A DNA stretch of 64,000 nt from Sphingobacterium endophyticum (GCF_009733535.1 NZ_SMMI01000011.1:62001-126000), one strand, 5' to 3'; positions 52,402 through 61,206 are shown, counted from the stretch's first letter. Translations and numbers: made by a program. Notes: generated by a model not told the origin, from the sequence alone.

Positions 52402-53772
52402 ATGAAGATACGTTCACTAACAATTGGTTTATTACTAAGTATGGCAGGATTACAAGCTTGTCAAAATTCACAAAAGACTGACAATAGCAAGGATAGTTTA
52501 TCGGTAGACAGCATTTCCTTGTCCAATGATTCTTTGATGAATAAAATCCAACAACAAACTTTTCAATATTTTTGGGAAGGTGCTGAACCAAATTCAGGAT
52601 TAGCAAGGGAACGAATCCATATAGATGGGGAATATCCACAAAATGACCAAAATGTTGTTACTACCGGAGGAAGTGGTTTTGGTATTATGGGGATCGTTGT
52701 TGGGATGGAAAGAGGATATATTTCAAAAAAAGATGGTGAATCTCGTTTAAATCATATTATGGATTATTTAGCTAAAATCCCTAGGTTCAAAGGAGCATGG
52801 TCACATTGGTATTTTGGGGATTCAGGCAAAGTTAAAGCATTCAGTGAGAAAGATAATGGTGGTGATTTGGTTGAAACGGCATTTTTGACACAATCCTTAA
52901 TTGTGGTTCGTGAGTATTTCAAGAATGGTTCGAATTTACAAAAGGAAATAGCTAAAAAGGCAGATGATCTTTGGCGTGAGATTGATTGGAATCATTATAC
53001 TAATGGGAAGAACGTGTTATTGTGGCACTGGAGTCCAAGTCATGATTTTGGTATGAACCATCCTATCCAAGGCTATGATGAATGTTTGATTACTTATGTA
53101 TTAGCAGCCTCCTCACCCACACACCCAATTGATACCGCAGTCTATAATCAGGGTTGGGCAAGGAATGGAAAGATTAAATCAGACCTTAAAAAATTAAATA
53201 TTCCAATAGGTATCAAGCACAACGCAAAGGAAGGTCAAGTTGGTCCCTTATTCTGGGCTCATTATTCTTTTATGGGGCTCAATCCAACAGGTTTAAAAGA
53301 TGCTTATGTTAATTATGGCGATGTCGTGGAAAATCATGCGCGCATTAATATTGCTTATGCTGAAGAGAATCCACATAGTTACAAAGGTTATGGTGCGGAG
53401 AAAGGTTGGGGATTGACAGCATCCTACTCCATTACAGGTTATGATGCTCATCATCCTGACAATGATAAATCAGTAATTAGCCCTACTGCAGCATTATCAT
53501 CTACTCCATATACACCTAAAGAGAGTTTAGCATTTGCAAGATATCTATTTACGCATTTAGGGGATAAAGTTTGGGGAAAATATGGTTTTTATGATGCTTA
53601 TAGTGAAACTGAAAATTGGTATCCACAAAGATATTTAGCCATAGATCAGGGGCCAATAGTTGTCATGATGGAGAACTATAGGTCAGGATTAATTTGGAAC
53701 TTGTTTATGAATGCTCCAGAAATACAGGAAGGTTTAAAAAAATTAGGATTTGAAAGTCCAAATATAAAGTAA
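52402..53772 (+). CDS. Glycoamylase-like (GH144-type) lipoprotein
   Basis: A 456-residue paralogue of the preceding enzyme without the Ig-like domain. It has a lipoprotein signal (LSMAGLQACQ, Cys 20). The shared core is clear: QTFQYFWEGAEPNSGLARER, VTTGGSGFGIMGIVVG, LWHWSPSHDFGMN, IQGYDECLITYVLAAS, AIDQGPIVVMMENYRS and LKKLGFESPNI at the end. It starts 6 bases after the previous stop. Two related enzymes may cut long and short chains; this is inference. Confidence 0.85.
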   Translation: MKIRSLTIGLLLSMAGLQACQNSQKTDNSKDSLSVDSISLSNDSLMNKIQQQTFQYFWEGAEPNSGLARERIHIDGEYPQNDQNVVTTGGSGFGIMGIVVGMERGYISKKDGESRLNHIMDYLAKIPRFKGAWSHWYFGDSGKVKAFSEKDNGGDLVETAFLTQSLIVVREYFKNGSNLQKEIAKKADDLWREIDWNHYTNGKNVLLWHWSPSHDFGMNHPIQGYDECLITYVLAASSPTHPIDTAVYNQGWARNGKIKSDLKKLNIPIGIKHNAKEGQVGPLFWAHYSFMGLNPTGLKDAYVNYGDVVENHARINIAYAEENPHSYKGYGAEKGWGLTASYSITGYDAHHPDNDKSVISPTAALSSTPYTPKESLAFARYLFTHLGDKVWGKYGFYDAYSETENWYPQRYLAIDQGPIVVMMENYRSGLIWNLFMNAPEIQEGLKKLGFESPNIK

Positions 53773-53789
53773 TTGGTTGGTTAGAATTT

Positions 53790-53814
53790 GCTCAGCCCTA
53801 TTTTAGGGTTGAGC
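53790..53814 (+). terminator. Intercistronic hairpin before the GH3 gene
   Basis: An 11-bp stem GCTCAGCCCTA / TAGGGTTGAGC with one G-U pair and loop TTT, in the 62-base gap between the second glycanase and the GH3 gene. The tail is only weakly T-rich. Confidence 0.5.
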
Positions 53815-53834
53815 ATTTCAATGATTTTGAAGGG

Positions 53835-56117
53835 ATGAAAATTATTAAGCAAATTCTTTGTTATAGCTTGTTATTGAGTACTCAATTAGTTCATGGCCAA
53901 GAAAACCAAGAGATGAATGCATTCATAGATGGATTACTGAAAAAGATGACCGTTGAGGAGAAGATCGGGCAACTTAATTTGGTTACAGCAGGTGAAGCAG
54001 TCACAGGATCAGTCGTTTCTACAGACGTTGAATCAAAGATAAAAGCTGGAAATATAGGTGGAATATTCAGTATGACTAGTCCAGTTAAAATTAGAAAGGC
54101 TCAAGAGATTGCAATTTCGCAGTCCAGATTAAAAATACCAATCATCTTTGGTATGGATGTTATCCATGGATATAAAACTATATTTCCAATTCCTTTGGGA
54201 TTAGCATCTACATGGGATATGGGATTAATAAGAAAAACTGCAAGAGTTGCAGCTATTGAAGCTACAGCAGATGGCTTGAACTGGACCTTTTCTCCTATGG
54301 TCGACATTTCAAGAGATCCACGTTGGGGAAGAATTTCAGAAGGAAGTGGCGAGGATACCTATTTAAGTTCTCGAATTGCTAAGGAGATGGTATTAGGATA
54401 TCAGGCTGATGATTTGAGCAAGAACAACACTTTAATGGCCTGTGTAAAGCACTTTGCATTATATGGAGCTGCAGAAGCTGGGCGAGATTACCACACGACG
54501 GATATGAGTTTACATCGGATGTACAATGAGTATCTTCCTCCTTATAAAGCTGCGATAGATGCTGGCGCGATGTCCATTATGACCTCTTTCAATGACATTA
54601 ATGGAGTTCCAGCAAGTTCAAACCATTGGTTATTAACAGATTTATTGAGGAAAGATTGGAAATTTAATGGCTTAGTTGTTACCGATTATACAGCAGTAAA
54701 TGAATTAATAGATCATGGCTTGGGAGATTTGCAGAAAGTATCTGAACTTTCGTTGAAGGCCGGAGTTGATATGGACATGGTTGGCGAAGGATTTCTAACA
54801 ACACTAAAAAAATCCTTGGATGAAGGAAAAGTAACCGAAGCAGAAATCACGAGGGCTTGTCGCTATGTATTAGAAGCTAAATATCGACTAGGTTTATTTG
54901 AGGATCCGTTTCGGTATTGTGATGAGCAAAGGGCAAAAACGGAGATCCTTACCGAAGAACATTTAAAACTGGCAAGGGAAGCAGCAGGAAAATCCTTTGT
55001 ACTATTAAAAAATGACAAGAATACCCTTCCGTTAAAAAAACAAGGTACGGTTGCAGTGATTGGGCCATTGGCAAATACTGGGTCGAATATGCCCGGAACA
55101 TGGAGTGTAAGTGCTGATTTAGTAAAAACTCCTTCTTTGGTTGAAGGAATGAAAGCAGCTTTAGGCAAAGAAGTTAATATTGTTAGTCATTTGGGGTCGA
55201 ATCTTACGGATGATCCAATTTTGCAAGAGCGATCAACAATGTTTGGAAGAACTATTCCAAGAGACGAACGTCCTTCAGATACAATAATAGAGGAAGCCTT
55301 GAACATTTCGAGAGATGCAGATGTCATAGTTGCTGCATTAGGAGAAAGTTCTGAAATGAGTGGAGAGAGTTCCAGTAGGACTGATTTAAATATACCGCAA
55401 AGTCAAAGGAGGTTATTGGAAGCCTTATTAAAAACGGGGAAACCAATAGTATTGGTATTATTTACTGGGAGGCCATTGACGCTAACCTGGGAGAATGAAC
55501 ATGTACCAGCTATTTTAAATGTATGGTTTGGAGGTACTGAGACTGGAAAAGCAGTTGCGGATGTACTTTTTGGAACGATCAATCCATCTGGAAAATTACC
55601 TGCCACTTTTCCTCAAAATGTAGGACAGATTCCTTTGTACTATAGCCATAAAAATACCGGCAGACCATTAGCCAAAGATGCTTGGTTTCAAAAATTCAGA
55701 TCAAACTATCTGGATGTAAGCAACGAACCCCTATTCCCTTTTGGTTTTGGATTAAGTTATACAACCTTTAAATATGGTCCAATAGAAATGCCTAAGACCA
55801 ATATGTCCAAAACTGAAAATCTAAAAATCTCTGTCCGAATAGAGAATATTGGGCAGTATGACGGTGAAGAAGTAGTACAACTTTATATTCAGGATTTAGT
55901 TGGTAGCCAGACACGTCCGGTCAAAGAGCTTAAAGGTTTTCAGAAAATATTCATCAAGAAAGGTGAGTCTAAGGAAGTAGATTTTATGATTAGCGAAGAA
56001 GATTTAAAATTTTATAACCAAGATTTGAAATTTATTTCAGAACCTGGAAAGTTCAAGGTATTTGTCGGAACAAATTCTAGGGATACCGAAGAAGCGGAAT
56101 TTGAACTCCTAGATTAA
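53835..56117 (+). CDS. bglX: Beta-glucosidase, glycoside hydrolase family 3
   Basis: A 760-residue periplasmic exo-glucosidase that releases glucose from beta-linked oligosaccharides. It has a signal peptide ending near VHGQ (residue 22). The GH3 N-domain has MTVEEKIGQLNL, IIFGMDVIHGYKTIFPIPLG, and VVTDYTAV, which holds the nucleophile Asp. The C-domain has AVIGPLANTGSNMPGTWS, LGESSEMSGESSSR and LVLFTGRPLTL. A fibronectin-like tail (VQLYIQDLVGSQTRPVKELK) follows. It is the last gene of the locus. Confidence 0.93.
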   Translation: MKIIKQILCYSLLLSTQLVHGQENQEMNAFIDGLLKKMTVEEKIGQLNLVTAGEAVTGSVVSTDVESKIKAGNIGGIFSMTSPVKIRKAQEIAISQSRLKIPIIFGMDVIHGYKTIFPIPLGLASTWDMGLIRKTARVAAIEATADGLNWTFSPMVDISRDPRWGRISEGSGEDTYLSSRIAKEMVLGYQADDLSKNNTLMACVKHFALYGAAEAGRDYHTTDMSLHRMYNEYLPPYKAAIDAGAMSIMTSFNDINGVPASSNHWLLTDLLRKDWKFNGLVVTDYTAVNELIDHGLGDLQKVSELSLKAGVDMDMVGEGFLTTLKKSLDEGKVTEAEITRACRYVLEAKYRLGLFEDPFRYCDEQRAKTEILTEEHLKLAREAAGKSFVLLKNDKNTLPLKKQGTVAVIGPLANTGSNMPGTWSVSADLVKTPSLVEGMKAALGKEVNIVSHLGSNLTDDPILQERSTMFGRTIPRDERPSDTIIEEALNISRDADVIVAALGESSEMSGESSSRTDLNIPQSQRRLLEALLKTGKPIVLVLFTGRPLTLTWENEHVPAILNVWFGGTETGKAVADVLFGTINPSGKLPATFPQNVGQIPLYYSHKNTGRPLAKDAWFQKFRSNYLDVSNEPLFPFGFGLSYTTFKYGPIEMPKTNMSKTENLKISVRIENIGQYDGEEVVQLYIQDLVGSQTRPVKELKGFQKIFIKKGESKEVDFMISEEDLKFYNQDLKFISEPGKFKVFVGTNSRDTEEAEFELLD

Positions 56118-56158
56118 AGAAGAGCTTGCATAAGAATAGTACCCTACCTATGAAAAAG

Positions 56159-56185
56159 AAGGGCTGCAATTTATTTGCAGCCCTT
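56159..56185. terminator. Bidirectional terminator after the GH3 gene
   Basis: A perfect 11-bp stem AAGGGCTGCAA / TTGCAGCCCTT with loop TTTAT, in the 74-base gap between convergent genes. Confidence 0.85.
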
Positions 56186-56191
56186 TGTTAT

Positions 56192-56809
56192 TTATTCTGT
56201 TTCACTAAAATAATCTACCTCAATAAATTTTTCAAATTCGCTTTCCTGGTCTTGAGCCAATTGAAACTGTTTAACAACACCTGCTATTTTTATTTTTATT
56301 TCAGGCAACATACCAGCATCTTTATCGTGAGCGACTAAAACTGAATTACCCGAAGTTTCATCTTTAATTTCATAAACGGTATATGTTTCACTGATTGGGA
56401 TTAGAGTAAACACATCAATAACTGGAATAGAGATATATCCGCTTACAACACCTTCGCCTTCAATTTTTCTAGGAATGCCAGTAATTAATACGCCAGTACC
56501 TGGTTTAATTGATTCGATATCAGTAATTGCGATAAGATTTTCAGGATTATATTTATTAAAGTTGTCTGAAAGTCTATCATCAAATCTACCTTCAATTTCC
56601 TGTTGTTCACGCGGAGACAAATTTGCCATTGCCAATTTCAAGAATAAAACCGCTTTTTGTTTTTCCAATCTTGCACCCGCAACCTTTGAAACCTCAGACT
56701 GTGAAATCAGATCATCGTCTGCCTGCGTAAAAATATTATAGAATTCGCCGCCATTATCTAATGTTTCTATGGCTTGGCTCGCACTTTTAAATGGGGTTAC
56801 TTGTTCCAT
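56192..56809 (-). CDS. Hypothetical cytosolic protein
   Basis: A 205-residue protein without a signal or membrane segment. It starts MEQVTPFKSASQAIETLDNG, has a helical first half (NLSPREQQEIEGRFDDRLSD) and a beta-rich second half (GVLITGIPRKIEGEGVVSGY, IPVIDVFTLIPISETYTVYE). I do not recognise the family. It is monocistronic and convergent with the glycan locus, with which it need not be connected. Confidence 0.7.
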   Translation of the reverse strand: MEQVTPFKSASQAIETLDNGGEFYNIFTQADDDLISQSEVSKVAGARLEKQKAVLFLKLAMANLSPREQQEIEGRFDDRLSDNFNKYNPENLIAITDIESIKPGTGVLITGIPRKIEGEGVVSGYISIPVIDVFTLIPISETYTVYEIKDETSGNSVLVAHDKDAGMLPEIKIKIAGVVKQFQLAQDQESEFEKFIEVDYFSETE

Positions 56810-56878
56810 GAAATAGAGTTTTTATGATTTTATTAAATCTACTTATTTTAAAAGAATTTAGCGTACAAATATTGATTT

Positions 56879-57412
56879 TTAATGTTTTTTAGCATTAATA
56901 ATATGGGTGATGTGGTGATTGCAATGCCAGGCATAAATTCCGATTGCTGTTTCAATATTTATAATTTTTCCAGATTCGGGATTTTTAAATTCCATTTTTA
57001 ATTGTTTAGCATCTAAACTTTGGAGCAGCGCAGTCCATCTTTGGTGAAGACCTTCAAGAATTCGGATAGAGCACTCAATAGGCATTAATATACTATCTGC
57101 CAATATTGCCCATTTATCTTCTTTATATGGTTTTATTGTAGGTGTATCTTCTGTTAATGCTAATTTAAATCGGATAAAACTATTCATATGGCTATCTGCA
57201 CAATGATGGATTAGCTGTCTTACTGTCCATCCTCCTTCTCGATAAGAATTTTCTAAGTCTTTTTCATTCAGCTTATTCACCTCATTTTTTAAATACTCTG
57301 GAAATTTGGAAATTGTATTAATCCATGTTTCAAGCAATTCCGGACTTATAACTTCTGGTTTTGAGAATTTTCCAATTGGATATCGTAATTTTTCTAGGTT
57401 ATCTTTCATCAT
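56879..57412 (-). CDS. YfiT/BstA-like DinB-fold metal-dependent protein
   Basis: A 177-residue four-helix-bundle protein. The start LEKLRYPIGKFSKPEVISPE, WTVRQLIHHCADSHMNSFIR with one metal His set, EDKWAILADS and a C-terminal WHCNHHITHI match Bacillus YfiT, a putative metal-dependent hydrolase/thiol transferase. The three His ligands are present. The substrate here is not known. It lies 17 bases downstream of the TPR gene on the same strand. Confidence 0.87.
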   Translation of the reverse strand: MMKDNLEKLRYPIGKFSKPEVISPELLETWINTISKFPEYLKNEVNKLNEKDLENSYREGGWTVRQLIHHCADSHMNSFIRFKLALTEDTPTIKPYKEDKWAILADSILMPIECSIRILEGLHQRWTALLQSLDAKQLKMEFKNPESGKIINIETAIGIYAWHCNHHITHIINAKKH

Positions 57413-57429
57413 TCGTTTAAATTTTAAAT

Positions 57430-58284
57430 TTAATTAGGTTTATACCAATTCTCTTCAAAATATTGGATATAGGCCATAAATTGCGAATTGGGATCGGCAT
57501 TATCCATTACGACTTTCTTCCAAGCATCAAAATTCACTTTGTCTTTGGCATGGTAATAACTTTGCGCCATGTTAATTGCCATTTCAGCGATTTGAATTTT
57601 ATCTGAAGTAAGTTCTATTGCCTTTCTATATATTTTTTCGGCTTCGGGGAGATTATTGAGATGTTTCAATGAAAATCCTAATTCTCGGTAATACCAAAAA
57701 TTACTAGGATCATTTTCTATAGCTTTATTAAGAACTATCACAGCTTTATAGAAGCTTCCTGTTGCATTATAAGCATATCCGAGTTCAAATTCCAAACCTG
57801 GAAAGTGCGGGTCTTCCTCATATGCTTTTTGTAAGATAGGAAGTGCTTTATGACTTGCTCCTGCCCCATTTAGATAGGATGCTTTTTGCACTCTATTTTG
57901 GATAAAATCTTGATTAACTGAATAAGCATCGAGCCAATCAGGTTTTTCCGGCAAAGCAAATTGCTTAATTAATTCATCTGACAATATATATACATCAAAG
58001 GTATTGACATCCAAACGAATTTTTATATTATTCGTGGTATCCAATCGTGGTAGGCGTTGAAATTTATTTTTTTTTAATTCGACTTCACCTTCATAATTAA
58101 AAGTATATCCTGCTTTCGGATCCAGGTAAATAAAACCTAATCCATAGGTGTTTTGATTTTCCTTTTTATTAAACAAAACCCATCTATTCTCCGCATCATA
58201 GAATTTCGTGTCGAATGATAATTTCGGGGTCTGTGCATGGACTAGATTACTGAAGATTATGAATAGAAATAGTAGTTTCTTCAT
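57430..58284 (-). CDS. Secreted TPR-repeat protein
   Basis: A 284-residue exported protein with a signal peptide (LLFLFIIFSNLVHA, cleaved near residue 17). The N-terminal half is beta-rich; residues about 140-260 form tetratricopeptide repeats (HFPGLEFELGYAYNATGSFY, FWYYRELGFSLKHLNNLPEA). Such repeats mediate protein contacts. No enzyme motif is visible. It precedes the YfiT-like gene by 17 bases, so they are probably cotranscribed. Confidence 0.8.
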   Translation of the reverse strand: MKKLLFLFIIFSNLVHAQTPKLSFDTKFYDAENRWVLFNKKENQNTYGLGFIYLDPKAGYTFNYEGEVELKKNKFQRLPRLDTTNNIKIRLDVNTFDVYILSDELIKQFALPEKPDWLDAYSVNQDFIQNRVQKASYLNGAGASHKALPILQKAYEEDPHFPGLEFELGYAYNATGSFYKAVIVLNKAIENDPSNFWYYRELGFSLKHLNNLPEAEKIYRKAIELTSDKIQIAEMAINMAQSYYHAKDKVNFDAWKKVVMDNADPNSQFMAYIQYFEENWYKPN

Positions 58285-58370
58285 TCTAAGCTTTACTTTT
58301 CCACTAAAATCGGGAATATATCAGTAATTGTTAAATGCTTTTTGAATTTTAAATGTTTTTAACAACAATT

Positions 58371-58406
58371 TAAAAAAAACAGTTTTATGTTTCCATAAAA
58401 CTGTTT
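58371..58406 (-). terminator. Terminator of the 58437-59012 lipoprotein gene
   Basis: A perfect 13-bp stem AAACAGTTTTATG / CATAAAACTGTTT with loop TTTC. The minus strand continues into a T-run (complement of 58372-58379). Confidence 0.85.
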
Positions 58407-58436
58407 GGTACGAATTATAAATTATGATTGTGAATG

Positions 58437-59012
58437 CTAGTTGTCGGTATAAGGCAGAAAAAGTTCACCATCAGTTACATTAATGATTTTATTGGATCCA
58501 TCATTTAGCATTATTTTTCCTTTGAAGGTTCCTTTTATATTTTTATCCTTATTTAGTTCTGAAATAACGAATGTGAAATCTTTTGTGTCATTGGCATAAT
58601 ATCTAGTAGTTCCTGTTAACATATATATTGCATCTAGGCTATAAGATTTTGGATCTTCATAGTCGACATCTCCTCCACCCAATATAGTATAAGTACCCGG
58701 GGTAATATTACCACCTTCGTTCCAGATTTCAATTAAAAATCCAATTGGAAACTCATTATTTCCAAGCTCTTTATAATTTTTCTCATCAGCACCTAGGGTA
58801 ATATGTTCTAATCTTCCATCATTCCCACCGCTTTGAAAATTCGTTTGATGTTTAAAGATGATTTCTTTTCCGTCAAATTTAGCTTTGATGTAATAATTTC
58901 CATTGTTACCATCTGGTGAGTCACTGTCTTTACTACATGAAGAAAGGGATACAGATGTAGTTAACAAAAGCGTAATTGCAATTAGGAGGTTTAATATTTT
59001 ATTTTTTTGCAT
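58437..59012 (-). CDS. Lipoprotein, unknown function
   Basis: A 191-residue protein with a lipoprotein signal (TTSVSLSSCSKDSD, Cys 26). The mature part is beta-rich: YYIKAKFDGKEIIFKHQTNF, EFPIGFLIEIWNEGGNITPG and TKDFTFVISELNKDKNIKGT. Its form is like the Bacteroidota surface beta-sandwich lipoproteins, but I can name no family. It is monocistronic with a clear terminator. Confidence 0.75.
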   Translation of the reverse strand: MQKNKILNLLIAITLLLTTSVSLSSCSKDSDSPDGNNGNYYIKAKFDGKEIIFKHQTNFQSGGNDGRLEHITLGADEKNYKELGNNEFPIGFLIEIWNEGGNITPGTYTILGGGDVDYEDPKSYSLDAIYMLTGTTRYYANDTKDFTFVISELNKDKNIKGTFKGKIMLNDGSNKIINVTDGELFLPYTDN

Positions 59013-59200
59013 AATGTGATTGTTTAAGGCAAAACTAAGGGATATTTCAGATTGAAAAATTCCATGAAAACAGGTAATATTTGATACCTGTTTTAGAGGG
59101 GAAAACTGATTTTTGGTGGATTTAGAAAATAATTAGGCTCATTTTCAGGCTACTAATAATTAAGTTTTGGTAGGAGATTAAAAATTTCTACTTTTGTCGC

Positions 59201-59288
59201 GGAGAGTTGGCAGAGTGGTCGAATGCGGCGGTCTTGAAAACCGTTAACTGTCACAGGTTCGGGGGTTCGAATCCCTCACTCTCCGCCA
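59201..59288 (+). tRNA. tRNA-Ser (anticodon UGA)
   Basis: The acceptor arms GGAGAGT (59201-59207) and ACTCTCC (59278-59284) pair fully, with discriminator G and an encoded CCA (59286-59288). The anticodon loop CTTGAAA holds TGA at 59235-59237. A long variable arm typical of serine tRNA precedes the T-arm GGGGGTTCGAATCCCTC. It reads UCA and related serine codons. No other tRNA is adjacent. Confidence 0.95.
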
Positions 59289-59408
59289 AATAAAACAAAG
59301 CCCGACGTTAGTCGGGTTTTGTTGTTTCTGGGCTTTTGCCAAACTTGTTTGAGCAAAAGATACAGAAACAACAAAACTGGGAGCGTAGCGATCGGCTTTG
59401 TTTTATTT
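59288..59408. repeat. Nested inverted-repeat element beginning at the tRNA 3' end
   Basis: The outer arms AAATAAAACAAAGCC (59288-59302) and GGCTTTGTTTTATTT (59394-59408) match perfectly. Within lie a CCCGAC GTTA GTCGGG hairpin (59301-59316) that probably ends the tRNA transcript. A second pair, TTTTGTTGTTTCTG (59317-59330) and CAGAAACAACAAAA (59363-59376), encloses CTTTTGC / GCAAAAG. The first outer arm shares its first base with the CCA. Confidence 0.82.
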
Positions 59409-59424
59409 TAAGCCACCCCCAACA

Positions 59425-59475
59425 AGGGATAGTTCAGGGTTTGAGCGCGGGAATTGTGGGGCTGAACTAATCCCT
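59425..59475. repeat. Inverted repeat with a partial echo of the tRNA 3' end
   Basis: AGGGATAGTTCAG (59425-59437) pairs with CTGAACTAATCCCT (59462-59475) with one bulge. The sequence AATCCCTCAATCTCTGC from 59469 to 59485 matches the tRNA 3' part AATCCCTCACTCTCCGC (59270-59286) at 15 of 17 positions. Confidence 0.65.
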
Positions 59476-59507
59476 CAATCTCTGCTTTGCGAACAATAAT
59501 TCTTACA

Positions 59508-60545
59508 TTACATCAATATATTGCCAATAGGTTGAATTGGTTTTGGAACATCAGTTTCGTCAAACATCTGAAGTAAATCTATTTCTATGGTTCTGCAGAT
59601 GGAAAGCATTGGAACATCGTTGTATGAGCCTTCAAAAGGGTTTTCTGTATAATCGCCTACCAACTCCATACTTACATAAATCCATCCTACCAAAACAACT
59701 AAGGGTACTGAAATCCAAATACCGATGTCGCCTAACTTTGAAAACTCTCCCATCAAACAAAAAGGCAACAAAATGATAAAAATGCAAACGAATACAAAGC
59801 TAAGGTTAGCATACAGCCTTGGTAATGGAAATTTTTTGATTCGTTCCGCCTTGCCTTGTTGGTCATAAAAATCGTTAAGCATTTTTTGTAATTCAAGGTG
59901 ACGAAAATCGTTCAAGAGGTTTTGTTGACGTAATGATGCTAATTGTATTCCTTGCAAATGGATTAGCTCTGTAGCATAGTTAGCGTAATTGGTTTTTCGT
60001 ACATATTCCTCATCAGTAAGATACTTTTTCAATATGCTGTCTATATCATCGTTTGTATAGATTCCAACACCGTATTTTGTTATATTTCTTTGTCCCCATT
60101 TGCCAACCAAACCTTTTTGGGATGCGTGTTCCCATTGTGTGGTCGCCAATAACTGATTACGTAAAGTATATAGCCAAGCGATATGCCTATAAATTAATTG
60201 CTGTTTGATTTCTTTTAATTGCAATTCACTCAAAGGATCTTCCCGAATAAGATTACTGATATAATTATCCAGCATATTACCCCAGCTTCTACTACTGTTT
60301 ACAATAGCGCCCCAAATCTTTCTGGCCTCCCAAACACGGTCGTATGCCTGGTTGTTTTTAAAGCCTACATAAAATGCTACTGCCGTTGCAATAATAGAAG
60401 CTGGCAGCCAAGGGATAGCTACTTCTCCAAGGCTCGTGAATTGGTACAGGCAAGCTACACTTACAGCCCAAACTGTAAGCCAGGGAATATGATGACCCGA
60501 GAAGAAAAGTATTCCTAAAAAGGACACGTTTTTTTTAACTAACAT
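59508..60545 (-). CDS. Bestrophin-family ion channel
   Basis: A 345-residue inner-membrane protein of the bestrophin (UPF0187/RFP-TM) group, which forms pentameric ion channels; bacterial members conduct cations or anions. The N-terminal half has hydrophobic helices (about 20-35 and 43-60) and NNQAYDRVWEARKIWGAIVN. Then come a helical cytosolic region with IKQQLIYRHIAWLYTLRNQL, a second hydrophobic pair (about 245-290), and the C-terminal GDYTENPFEGSYNDVPMLSI motif with its acidic residues. It is 13 bases downstream of the next minus-strand gene. Confidence 0.9.
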   Translation of the reverse strand: MLVKKNVSFLGILFFSGHHIPWLTVWAVSVACLYQFTSLGEVAIPWLPASIIATAVAFYVGFKNNQAYDRVWEARKIWGAIVNSSRSWGNMLDNYISNLIREDPLSELQLKEIKQQLIYRHIAWLYTLRNQLLATTQWEHASQKGLVGKWGQRNITKYGVGIYTNDDIDSILKKYLTDEEYVRKTNYANYATELIHLQGIQLASLRQQNLLNDFRHLELQKMLNDFYDQQGKAERIKKFPLPRLYANLSFVFVCIFIILLPFCLMGEFSKLGDIGIWISVPLVVLVGWIYVSMELVGDYTENPFEGSYNDVPMLSICRTIEIDLLQMFDETDVPKPIQPIGNILM

Positions 60546-60558
60546 AGATTGTAATGGT

Positions 60559-61206
60559 TTATTTTTTTGATAATTTCAAAATATCCTCCGTTTCCAAAAT
60601 CTGGGTGGGATATCCTTTTGCAACTGCATTTATCATTGCTTTTCCTACTTCTGAAAGTTTGAGAGTTTTTGCAGAAATAAAGGGAGCAATTAGAGGACCC
60701 AATATTTTGTACAAAGTCTTTACATTTTTTTGTCCTTTTGTACCTATCATTATTGCGGGGCGGAAATTATACTGACCTTTAAATGGTAATTTCATCAAAG
60801 CATTTTCGGTACGGCCTTTTACCCTTGCCCACATCACTTTTCCTTGTTCAGTGCTGTCTGTGCGGTTACCCGAAACATAAATAAATATCATTGAAGGATT
60901 GATTGCTGATAACGAAGTGGCAAATGGGACAACAAAGTCATAGGTCTTTTTGGTAAAGCTTTCTTCGTTTTCGCCTACTGAACTTGAACCTGCACAAAAG
61001 AAACATCCTTCATATTGCTTTAATACTTCCGAATGATTGTTGATTTCCGAAAAATCTTTCACAATTAGTTCTTTTAGTTTAGGATGAGTCAACTCGTATT
61101 TCCTTCTGCCAATTATAAGAATCTCTAATACTGCTGGATTTTCTAAGCACTCAAATAAGACACCTTCGCCTACCATTCCAGTGGCACCTGTTATGATTAC
61201 TTTCAT
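60559..61206 (-). CDS. NAD(P)-binding Rossmann-fold protein (atypical SDR)
   Basis: A 215-residue oxidoreductase-like protein. The nucleotide loop VIITGATGMVGEGV is at residues 3-16, and the segments CAGSSSVGENEESFTK, IYVSGNRTDSTEQGKVMWAR and YNFRPAIMIGTKGQ are typical of the NmrA/atypical SDR group. The Tyr-x-x-x-Lys pair of classical SDRs is not evident. The substrate is unknown. It precedes the bestrophin gene on the same strand and may share its transcript. Confidence 0.82.
   Translation of the reverse strand: MKVIITGATGMVGEGVLFECLENPAVLEILIIGRRKYELTHPKLKELIVKDFSEINNHSEVLKQYEGCFFCAGSSSVGENEESFTKKTYDFVVPFATSLSAINPSMIFIYVSGNRTDSTEQGKVMWARVKGRTENALMKLPFKGQYNFRPAIMIGTKGQKNVKTLYKILGPLIAPFISAKTLKLSEVGKAMINAVAKGYPTQILETEDILKLSKK

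Noticed and set aside
56126..56338. 70-residue plus-strand frame after the GH3 gene
   Set aside because: It runs through the bidirectional terminator stem and then antisense to the hypothetical gene 56192-56809. No support.
59508..61206. Genomic island inserted at tRNA-Ser
   Set aside because: No integrase or transposase is present and the genes have normal composition. The repeats make insertion possible, so I list it as a finding but do not call an island.
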